From positions 310,001-374,000 of the forward strand of contig BROI01000007.1 of the NCBI GenBank assembly GCA_027923505.1: DNA of 64,000 bases, given 5' to 3'. The notes below the pieces were generated by a model. It saw only the letters and a list, made by a program, of their open reading frames with translations. It was not told the DNA's origin and searched no databases. This DNA comes from Mayamaea pseudoterrestris. Taxonomy: Eukaryota > Bacillariophyta > Bacillariophyceae > Sellaphorales > Sellaphoraceae. This document shows, one piece after another, positions 1 to 10,100 of the stretch. The translations under genes and the position numbers were made by a program. How positions within the stretch are numbered: the stretch's first letter is position 1; each line of letters begins with the position of its first letter.

Positions 1-28
1 CATCACCATGTATGCCACGGTGAGACTG

Positions 29-57
29 AGCAGATCCAACAACTTGTTGGATCTGCT
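29..57. repeat. Perfect odd palindrome in the 348-bp satellite (14 + 1 + 14)
   Basis: Left arm AGCAGATCCAACAA (29-42), single centre base C (43), right arm TTGTTGGATCTGCT (44-57). Later units keep the site with one or two mismatches, for example near 365-393 and 1072-1100. The central ACAACTTGT also forms the heart of the palindrome in the 169-bp satellite. It could extrude a hairpin or bind a dimeric protein, but neither is shown by sequence. Confidence 0.85.
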
Positions 58-186
58 AGCGGTGCACCTCAAGTGGCAAGTGAGACTTCCAAAATGGCCT
101 GCAGACCCCAAAATACAGCCTGTAAGGACTGGAACATTGATTGGGACTCATAAAATTGTCCATCCATCACTATGCCCTGAGACTCC

Positions 187-213
187 GCACATTCAACCAA
201 TGGTTGAATGTGC
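187..213. repeat. Perfect 27-bp odd palindrome conserved in all units of the 348-bp satellite
   Basis: Arms GCACATTCAACCA (187-199) and TGGTTGAATGTGC (201-213) flank one central base. The same arms occur without a mismatch in all six units that cover the site, starting near 187, 533, 891, 1239, 1588 and 1936. Only the centre base varies, A or T. That is stronger conservation than in the rest of the unit, which suggests selection, hairpin-driven homogenisation, or both. Confidence 0.85.
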
Positions 214-2532
214 CAGCCCTGCACCCTTTTTGGCTGCAGGGATCATCAGCATTGCCCACTGAGCCCTCCAATTTCTTTCCAATCATGTTTGTTGTCAATG
301 ATGGGCCATAGGTTGGTCAGTTGCACCTCAGCATCCATCACCATGTACGCCACGGTGAGACTGAGCAGATGCAACAACTTGTTGGATCTGCTAGCGGTGC
401 ACCTCAAGTGGCAAGTGAGACTTCCAAAATGGCCTGCAGACCCCATAATCGGCCAACATGGACTGGAACATTGATTGGGGCTCATAGATTGTCCATTTGG
501 GTGTGGAAGCCATCAATATGCCCTGAGACTCCGCACATTCAACCATTGGTTGAATGTGCCAGCCCTGCTCCCTTTTTGGCTGCAGGGATCATCAGCATTG
601 CCCGCTGAGCCCTCCAATTTCTTTCCAATCATGTTTGTTGTCAATGATGGGCCATAGGTTGGTCAGTTGCACCTTAGCATCCATCACCATGTATGCCATG
701 GTGAGACTGAGCAGATGCAAAAACTTGTTGGATCTGCTAGTGGTGCACCTCAAGTGGCAAGTGAGACTTCCAAAATAGCCTGCAGACCCCATAATACCTC
801 ATAATACAACCAGTAAGGACTTGCACATTGATTGGGGCTCATGGACTTGTCCATTTGGGTGTGGAAGCCATCAATATGCCCTGAGACTCCGCACATTCAA
901 CCATTGGTTGAATGTGCCAGCCCTGCACCCTTTTTGGCTGCAGGGATCATCAGCATTGCCCGCTGAGCCCTCCAATTTCTTTCCAAACATGTTTTTTGTC
1001 AATGATGGGCCATAAGATGGTCAGTTGCACCTCATCATCCATCACCATGTATGCCACGGTGAGACTGAGCAGATCCGACAACTGGTTGGATCTGCTAGCA
1101 GTGCACCTCAAGAGGCAAGTGAGACTTCCAAAATGACCTACAGACCCCATAATACAACCTGTAAGGACTTGCACATTGATTGGGGCTCATAGACTTGTCC
1201 ATTTGGGTGTGGAAGCCATCAATATGCCCTGAGACTCCGCACATTCAACCAATGGTTGAATGTGCCAGCACTGCTCCCATTTTGGCTGCAGGAATCATCA
1301 GCATTGCCAGCTGAGCCCTCCAATTTCTTTCCAATCATGTTTGTTGTCAATGATGGGCCATAAGTTGGCCAGTTGCACCTCATCATCCATCACCATGTAT
1401 GCCACAGTGAGACTGAGCAGATGCAAGAACTTGTTGGATCTGCTAGCGGTGCACCTCAAGTGGCAAGTGAGACTTCCAAAATGGCCTGCAGACCCCATAA
1501 TACAGCCAACATGGACTGGAACATTGATTGGGGCTCATAGACTTGTCCATTTGGGTGTGGAAGCCATCACTATGCCCTGAGACTCCGCACATTCAACCAT
1601 TGGTTGAATGTGCCAGCCCTGCTCCCATTTTGGCTGCAGGGATCATCAGCATTGGCCGCTGAGCCCTCCAATTTCTTTCCAATCATGTTTTTTGTCAATG
1701 ATGGGCCATAAGATGGTCAGTTGCACCTCATCATCCATCACCATGTATGCCACGGTGAGACTGAGCAGATCCGACAACTTGCTGGATCTGCTAGCAGTGC
1801 ACCTCAAGTGGCAAGTGAGACTTCCAAAATGACCTACAGACCCCATAATACAACTTGTAAGGACTTGCACATTTATTGGGGCTCATAGACTTGTCCATTT
1901 GGGTGTGGAAGCCATCAATATGCCCTGAGACTCCGCACATTCAACCAATGGTTGAATGTGCCAGCCCTGCTCCCATTTTGGCTGCAGGAATCATCAGCAT
2001 TGCCCGCTGAGCCCTCCAATTTCTTTTTAATCATGTTTGTTGTCAATGATGGGCCATAAGTTGAGCAGTTGCACTTCATCATCCATCACCATGTATGCCA
2101 CGGTGAGACTGAGCAGATGCAAGAACTTGTTGGATCTGCTAGCGGTGCACCTCAAGTGGCAAGTGAGACTTCCAAAATGGCCTGCAGACCCCATAATCGG
2201 CCAACATGGACTGGAACATTGATTGGGGCTCATAGATTGTTCGGCTCAGGGCGGATGTTTAGAGGAGACTGCCTTGGGGACACTCATAAGATACCTTATG
2301 AGTACACTCTGAGTGATACACACATCATCGATGGTTCGGGACACGTCAGATGCGACATCAATGGAGGACGGACAACCACAGACCAAGTTGCCGATCCCCA
2401 GCCGATGCCTCTCATTCCTCTTGCTTGCTTGCTTGCCAACCCTGTTGTCTAGCCAGCTTGTTTGTTTGTTTGTTCTTGCCTTTGTTGCTCGAACCGCGTT
2501 TCTCAGCTTTCCTTCCCTCATTTCTCTCGATC

Positions 2533-5218
2533 ATGACGCTTGTCCGTTTGCCAGAAGCTCTCGAAGAGTTCCAGGGATCCCCAGCCAGCTTTCGCCTCCC
2601 CATTGAAACCAAGATCAAGACGACTTGGCTGGGTGCCAATGTGCCGCCGAAAGACGAGAGAGCCGCAGCCATGGAGTTCCAGATTGATGGTTGGGCTACA
2701 GGAAACGAGGTAGTGACGAGAGAGCAAGTGTTGGAGCTCCACAAGAGGATGTCGCTCTCGGACGAACCAGCCGGAGGTGGCCAGCAACTTTGGCTCGGGA
2801 CGCCAGCCCGGCTCAGAAAGTTGACGCAAGAAGACATTGGAGGGATACTCAGCCTTTCCACTTTCCAGCGCCAGTACCATGGGAATCAGCAGCCCGATCA
2901 TGAAGACCAGACGGCCGCCGCTGGGCAGACGGTCATCGTTTGCTCGGAGCGACCGTGGGCACAAAGGACGGACTCAAGTACAGTGTCCAGTCTGAGGAAG
3001 AAGAGTTGGAGACGCCACAGAGAGACTCGGAGACGCACCATTGAGTGTTGCGCCGCGCGTTATCAGCCAAGTGGATTTCCCCAACCCCAGCTATCAATCC
3101 AGTCCTCGCGACGGTGGCAAGAAACTCGCGAGAGGATCGCACCGACACCATCGACGACTGGTACACCAACATCATGGAGGATATGCTCATCTTTCCCCGC
3201 GGAGACAAGCTGCTGCAGCCAATGGTCCTCTTGTTTCATAAAGACGACGCGGCGCCAGACGACACTCCCGAGTCGACCATTATTGGAGGACAAGGAACCT
3301 TGCACGCCAACATGGAAGAACCAATGAAGTACATGCACGACGAGAAGGCAGTTTTAGCATATGCCACCAACAAGGAGCTCGAGCGCGACACGACAGCGCT
3401 CGCGCTGATGGGACGCTGCTTCTTTCTTCCCAAAAACCATGGCATCCCACTCGCAGTTGGATTCGACCCAGCCACATGCAACACTGGCAAAGCATTCATG
3501 GCGCATTGCATGGACTTCACGGGCCATCCGGCTGAAGTTTACGCTTGGATGGACAGCAACCCATTGTTGGATTTGTGGTTACAGACATGCTTCCACAGCC
3601 CCAAAGAAATGGAAGTGGAGACGTGCTTCATGTCGCAAGTCGCCGACACATGGACCGATTGGAAAAGCATTGATAGTAAAGCATCATTCGATACCTTCCA
3701 TCTCCCGGAGTTAGTCATGCGCAGCCGCCTGCTCTGGGATCATTTGGAAGCCACAATTGGCCAGAACTGGACGACAAAGTTGCGGCAGCTGGGCACACAC
3801 GCCATGACGATTTTTGACCAGTCGCCAGACATTGCTTCCTTCCACACGTATCACATGGAGGACATGTGGTACATGGTGGGTTTGCTAAACATAAAAACTC
3901 AGACATGGGTGAAGAATTTCGAAATACAGTTCCAAAAGAAAAACTTGCCGAGCTGGCTCGAGGATTACGCGCGCCTCGACATTCAAGCGTCGCTATCTGC
4001 CGAGAGCCTCGCCACAATGAAGATAGAAACAAAGGAGCATTTAGCGGGCAATATGACTCCGTCTTCCGCCGCAAAGGGACGCAAGCGCCCGCCTCCAGAG
4101 GATTTACTCTCAGGCATCTTCAAAGACCGTTTCCACTCGACATCAGCCAGTCCGTTCCAAGCCAAGACAGACAGTCGGACCCCTCACGAGAGCACTTCGG
4201 AAACCTTCAGTGTCAAAAAATTACGCTATAACGCTCAAACATTGTGGGAGCGCCGTGATCAAGGAGACCAAGACGACGACGCGTGCATCTATGCTGGCTC
4301 AAGGCCGCCACAGCAGGCGACCGACCGGCCACGCCCGAACGGTACCGTCCCAAACAGCAACAAAAACAAGCGGCCAGAACGCAAAATTTGTCTGGTTTAT
4401 TCCTCCCGTTTGAGCAAGACCGAACGGGCATGCACCGGTATTTGCAAAATGAGGAGGACTGCACACAAACACCCTTTGGCTGGTGCCTCATTCCCACTGT
4501 CGATACCATTGACGACCCATTCATGTTCACTCGTGAACGCTACGTTGGCGGCACCTTGGTAGCAGCCATGGTGGATATTGCTCACTTGGGATCATATCCA
4601 GTTCCTCCTACCGTCCGTTTCGGACCAACCAATGAGGAAGACGCAAATACGGTCTACGACGACTACACAATGTTTCTTCCAGGCATCATCAGCAAGGCTT
4701 ATTGCATTAATGTTCTCGCGGGTCGCACAGGCCAAGGCGAGTCCAGACAAGTCAGCAGCTTCTTTGCAAACGAGTTAGAGGCAGCAACACACTCCAGTTT
4801 TTCGACATACTTTCGCCCATTGTTTGAGAGCGACATCTTCTTTCGTGGCGCGTCGCAAGTCAAGGCATTACAAACTGGAGCAGTATCAGCTGGTGAAACA
4901 TATCAATACGGAAACCTCTCAGCCGCAATTACGCCCTTCCACTTTATTCCAACTGTATTGAGCAGCAGCAGCTACCGACTCCCGCAGGATGGACTGTCCA
5001 GCACGCAGATGATTCAGTTGATTAAAAACTTGGGTTGGTGGCTCCACATCATGTTCCATTTTCCATCGCGCTACAAGAATCTTCGCAGTATCAATTCAGA
5101 ACTATCGCCATTCCTGCTTGTATCACCACTCGCTGGCAACTTGTTTTGGCTGACTGAACTGCTCAGCAATCATCCGACTCAACAAGCATGGTCACGACTA
5201 GCGCCACACCGCCCATGA
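2533..5218 (+). pseudogene. Gag-like region of the retroelement, broken, family not recognised
   Basis: This stretch has long overlapping open frames with protein-like composition. They include a region rich in His, Trp and acidic residues, then a basic, Pro- and Lys-rich stretch, then a region rich in aromatic residues. I recognise no zinc knuckle, protease or capsid motif with certainty. Its place upstream of the reverse transcriptase makes a structural (gag-like) role the simplest reading. The region is a fossil with a few breaks. Confidence 0.5.
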
Positions 5219-5334
5219 CCACGGGCGGTCTTTATTGGCCTGCAACGCTGATAAAAATCTTTCTTGGATGGGCATTGGAATTACTGTCCTGACGAAAGCA
5301 CTGGCGTAAGGAGGAAAAGCTGTCATATCATATC

Positions 5335-7023
5335 ATGTTTCCGCGCTTCCTTTGGGCGTATGTGCCAGGCCTTTTCCTCGCATTGATATCATACATCCCT
5401 CCAAAACATGGGCGTCTTGGCGACGAAGGACGATTAATCAATGACCCTTCAACGCCCTTACACCCGCTCGATCGCGGAAACGTTAATCGCCAGATGCCCA
5501 AGATTGGCAAAGCAGGACATGACGCATTGCAAAATCCAAAAGTACATTATGGCTCGGTCATTCCGCGCATGATCAAGCTCATTTGGAACCTGCGCTTAGA
5601 CCATCCAACGGAGGAAATATACATGGCAGCGGACGACATATCAGCCGCATTCCGCTGGCTCCACTACCACCCTGACATTGCAGTTGCTTTCAGCACGGTC
5701 CTAGCCGACTGGTTGGTTATCCCTGTTGGGCAAATCTTTGGCGGCGTGCCGTGCCCTGGTTGGTACATGAAGCTGGGTGAGATACGCAGTCTCATCGCAG
5801 CAAGGGGCAGCCACACTAACAAGGGATCTCTCGAGTATTCATCCACTGCAGGAGGTTCAGATACCGCCTATCGCAGTACCGTTGTACAACCAAGGCTGCT
5901 CCTTGGCCCCGATTACAAGCTTGGCTTCTCCTCGTTTGTTGATGACCAAGGCGTGGCGGCCATTGGCTCCACAATCAAGGAAGCGGTCCATCGCAGTGTC
6001 ATTGCAGCAAGAATTGTCTTTGGAGATGTGGACGATAGACGCCGCGGCGCCTGCATCAATGCGGCCAAGTGGCAGCCACACATCTCGCACAAACTCCATT
6101 ACTTGGGCCTTGACTGGGACACACGCCGCATGGAGGTTTGCCTGCCAATTTTGAAACAACAAAAATTAGCCTACTTGCTGGATCAAATACACAGCGACTG
6201 GACGACAGCACAAAGGCCAAAATCAGTCCTGGTACCTGTCGGGGACAAAGCCACCATCTTGGGCTTACTGCGCCATGGAGCCTCCGTGGCTGATCTCGCC
6301 GACTATCTGTCCATTCGCTTGCAGCAATCACTTTCCGACCAAGCCTCTAAAGCTGACGCAAAACTGCGGCACAGCCTCGCTCGTCGGGGCACTGCAAAGG
6401 ATAAACAGATTGCCCTACGAAAGTGGTGGAAAACAGCTCGCATTGCCTTATCGGCGGGAGCATTTGCCGACACCCTCTGTATGTTACGCCAAACGCTCGA
6501 CAACGAGGAGTGGGCTCACGTTTGGAGAAAACCAATCGGGTTGATGGTCGACCGCGAGCCGACCAACTCAATGAAGAGCGATGCCAGCACCAAGGGACTT
6601 GGAGCATTCAACCATCTCTTGAGCTTCATGTGGCGCTTAAATGACGAGGACTTGGCCGCTTGTGGGTTTAAAACGCGGAACGTTCAAACTCGCCCATTGC
6701 AAGGACCCATCACAGATGACGACTATCACATCAATGTACTGGAGTTTGTTGCCATCATTATCAACGTCGTCCTGTCCATTGCAGTCTACAAAAATTGCCC
6801 CATTCGACGCCACCAACAACACATCTTCAATGTGCTATCCGACAACACATCCGCGCTCTCGTGGATGCGCCATGCCGCCCGCTGTAACAAGCCACACGTA
6901 CGCCGCCTCGCCAGGTTTTTCCACGCAATTGTTACTTACAGCACGCTTTTCCTTCGGCAGGTACCGCCAACCCAAGATGCGGGCGAGATGGGCGCACCCA
7001 ACCACTTGCCTTTGTCGACTTAG
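5335..7023 (+). CDS. Reverse transcriptase-RNase H ORF of the retroelement (fossil)
   Basis: One long open frame of 562 codons. It carries an RT palm-type segment (AADDISAAFRWL near 5627-5662), the catalytic box FVDD (about 5933-5944) and downstream RNase H-like blocks with SDAS (near 6578) and SDNTSALSW (near 6838). These are the acidic boxes expected in RT and RNase H of DIRS or Ty3-like elements. No integrase follows, and the sequence passes into satellite about 100 bp after the stop. It is part of a broken element and is not a host gene. Confidence 0.75.
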   Translation: MFPRFLWAYVPGLFLALISYIPPKHGRLGDEGRLINDPSTPLHPLDRGNVNRQMPKIGKAGHDALQNPKVHYGSVIPRMIKLIWNLRLDHPTEEIYMAADDISAAFRWLHYHPDIAVAFSTVLADWLVIPVGQIFGGVPCPGWYMKLGEIRSLIAARGSHTNKGSLEYSSTAGGSDTAYRSTVVQPRLLLGPDYKLGFSSFVDDQGVAAIGSTIKEAVHRSVIAARIVFGDVDDRRRGACINAAKWQPHISHKLHYLGLDWDTRRMEVCLPILKQQKLAYLLDQIHSDWTTAQRPKSVLVPVGDKATILGLLRHGASVADLADYLSIRLQQSLSDQASKADAKLRHSLARRGTAKDKQIALRKWWKTARIALSAGAFADTLCMLRQTLDNEEWAHVWRKPIGLMVDREPTNSMKSDASTKGLGAFNHLLSFMWRLNDEDLAACGFKTRNVQTRPLQGPITDDDYHINVLEFVAIIINVVLSIAVYKNCPIRRHQQHIFNVLSDNTSALSWMRHAARCNKPHVRRLARFFHAIVTYSTLFLRQVPPTQDAGEMGAPNHLPLST

Positions 7024-7126
7024 TTTACTTTTCTACTCGACACAACGTGCTCATTAGCCATAGCGCACTCCTGAAAGATGGCAGCCAGGCATCGATTGCG
7101 CCTCGTTTCGATCGATAAGAGCCAAA

Positions 7127-10100
7127 AACAACTTGTCACCAGTCTCAGCCTGTGTGACAACTTGTCAGCAGTCAAATGCCCTACAGCCATCAGCATGCCG
7201 CAGCCCTACAACAATAGCACAGCATGGTGCCAACATCATTATTCAGGCTGCGCTACATGATGGTATGCCTGGCTGGTGTCTCAGGGGTTGGCAATGTATT
7301 TGGTGACAACTTGTCACCAGTGTTAGCCCGCAAATGTCGTGACATTTAAACACCCCTACAGCAAGCCCTGTAGGTGCCCAAAATACACCAAAATGGTGCC
7401 AACATCATTTTTAAGGCTGCCCTATAAGATGGAATGCCAGGCTAGTGTCTCAGGGGCTGGCAATGTATTTGGTGACAACTTGTCACCAGTCTCAGCCTGT
7501 AGATGCCGTGACATTGAAACGCCCCTAGAACAGGCCCTGTGCCAACATCATTATTCCGGCTGCGCTACAAGATGGTAGGCTTGGTTGGTGTCTCAGGGGT
7601 TGGCAATGTATTTGGTGACAACTTGTCACCAGTCTCAGCCCGCAGATGCCGTGACATTCAAATGCCCCTACAGCAAGCCCTGTAGGTGCCCAAAATACAC
7701 CAGAATGGCGCCAACATCATTATTCAGGCTGCGCTAGAAGATTGTATGCCTGGCTGGTGTCTCAGGGGTTGGAAATGTATTTGGTGACAACTTGTCACCA
7801 GTCTCAGCCCGCAGATGCCATGACATTCTAACCCCCCTACAGCAAGCCCTGTAGGTGCCCAAATTACACCAGAATAATGCCAACATCATTATTCAGGCTG
7901 CGCTACATGGTGGTATGCCTGGCTGGTGTCTCAGGGGTTGGCAATGTATTTGATGACAACTTGTCACCAGTCTCAGCCCGCAGATGCCGTGACATTGAAA
8001 CCCCCCTACAACAGGCCCTGTAGGTGCCCAAATTACACCAGAATGGTGCCAACATCATTATTCAGGCTGCGCTACAAGATGGTAAGCTTGGCTGGTGTCT
8101 CAGGGGTTGGCAATGTATTTGGTGACAACTTGTCACCAGTCTCAGCCTGCAGATGTCATGACATTCAAACGCCCCTACAGCAAGCCCTGTAGGTGCCCAA
8201 AATACACCAGAAGGGTGCCAACATCATTATTCAGGCCACGCTACAAGATGGTACGCTTGGTTGGTGTCTCAAGGATTGACAATGTATTTGGTGACAACTT
8301 GTCACCAGTCTCAGCCCGCAGATGCCGTGACATTCAAACCCCCCTACAGCAGGCCCTGTGGGTGACCAAATTACACCAGAATGGTGCCTACATCATTATT
8401 CAGGCTGCGCTAGAAGATGGTATGCCTGGCTGGTGTCTCAGGGGTTGGAAATGTATTTGGTGACAACTTGTCACCAGTCTCAGCCCGCAGATGCCATGAC
8501 ATTCTAACCCCCCTACAGCAAGCCCTGTAGGTGCCCAAATTACACCAGAATAATGCCAACATCATTATTCAGGCTGCGCTACAAGATGGTAGGCTTTGCT
8601 GGTGTCTCAGGGGCTGACAATGTATTTGGTGACAACTTGTCACCAGTCTCAGCCTGTAGATGCCATGACATTGAAACACCCCTACAACAGGCCCTGTAGG
8701 TGCTCAAGTTACACCAGAATGGTGACAACGTCATTATTCCGGCTGCGCTACAAGATGGTAGGCTTGGTTGGTGTCTCAGGGGTTGGCAATGTATTTGGTG
8801 ACAACTTGTCACCAGTCTCAGCCTATAGATGCCGTGACATTGAAACGCCCCTAGAACAGGCCCTGTAGGTGCTCAATTTACACCAGAATGGTGACAACGT
8901 CATTATTCCGGCTGCGCTACAAGATGGTAGGCTTGGTTGGTGTCTCAGGGGTTGGCAATGTATTTGGTGACAACTTGTCACCAGTCTCAGCCCGCAGATG
9001 CCGTGACATTCAAACCCCCCTACAGCAGGCCCTGTGGGTGCCCAAATTACACCAGAATGGTGCCTACATCATTATTCAGGCCACGCTACAAGAGGGTACG
9101 CTTGGTTGGTGTCTCAGGAATTGATAATGTATTTGGTGACAACTTGTCACCAGTCTCAGCCCGCAGATGCTGTGACATTCAAACCCCCCTACAGCAGGCC
9201 CTGTGGGTGCCCAAATTACACCAGAATGGTGCCTACATCATTATTCCGGCTGCGCTACAAGATGGTAGGCTTGGTTGGTGTCTCAGGGGTTGGCAATGTA
9301 TTTGGTGACAACTTGTCACCAGTCTCAGCCCGCAGATGCCGTGACATTCTAACCCCCCTACAGCAAGCCCTGTAGGTGCCCAAAATACACCAGAATAATG
9401 CCAACATCATTATTCAGGCTGCGCTACATGATGGTATGCCTGGCTGGTGTCTCAGGGGTTGGCAATGTATTTGATGACAACTTGTCACCAGTCTCAGCCC
9501 GCAGATGCCGTGACATTGAAACCCCCCTACAGCAGGCCCTGTAGGTGCTCAAGTTACACCAGAATGGTGCCAACATCATTTTTCAGGCTGCGCTACAAGA
9601 TGGTAGGCTTGGTTGGTGTCTCAGGGGTTGGCAATGTATTTGGTGACAACTTGTCACCAGTCTCAGCCTGCAGATGTCATGACATTCAAACGCCCCTACA
9701 GCAAGCCCTGTAGGTGCCCAAAATACACCAGAATGGTGCCAACATCATTATTCAGGCCAAGCTACAAGAGGGTACGCTTGGTTGGTGTCTCAGGAATTGA
9801 TAATGTATTTGGTGACAACTTGTCACCAGTCTCAGCCCGCAGATGCCGTGACATTGAAACCCCCCTACAGCAGGCCCTGTAGGTGCTCAAGTTACACCAG
9901 AATGGTGCCAACATCATTATTCAGGCTGCGCTACAAGATGGTAGGCTTGGTTGGTGTCTCAGGGGTTGGCAATGTATTTGGTGACAACTTGTCACCAGTC
10001 TCAGCCTGCAGATGTCATGACATTCAAACGCCTCTACAGCAAGCCCTGTAGGTGCCCAAAATACACCAGAAGGGTGCCAACATCATTATTCAGGCCAAGC

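Larger units (their letters stand above)
1..2239 (+). repeat. Tandem satellite, ~348-bp unit, about 6.4 copies (runs off the left edge)
   Basis: The phrase CATCACCATG recurs at 1, 336, 682, 1040, 1388, 1736 and 2084. Spacings are 335, 346, 358, 348, 348 and 348 bp, so the unit is about 348 bp and the array continues beyond the window. Copies differ by scattered substitutions and small indels. Each unit has two hairpin-forming odd palindromes, listed separately. Short open frames recur once per unit on both strands, but they are a by-product of the repeat and resemble no protein I know. The array ends near 2239, where the sequence changes to a retroelement. No similarity to the 169-bp satellite is visible except the palindrome core ACAACTTGT. 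Confidence 0.93.
2240..7126 (+). mobile_element. Broken retroelement with reverse transcriptase and RNase H, DIRS-like or related
   Basis: The element lies exactly between the 348-bp satellite and the 169-bp satellite. Its left part (about 2533-5218) codes for gag-like proteins of no family I recognise, and its right part (5335-7023) holds reverse transcriptase and RNase H. I see no integrase, no long terminal repeats and no complete tyrosine recombinase. The style of the RT and RNase H motifs recalls DIRS/Ngaro elements, but this is inference. The element is broken, with a few breaks in the gag-like part, and its right end appears lost. It is moderately old: long frames survive. A small hairpin (arms ACTCATAAG and CTTATGAGT) lies near its left end at 2282-2303. 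Confidence 0.7.
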
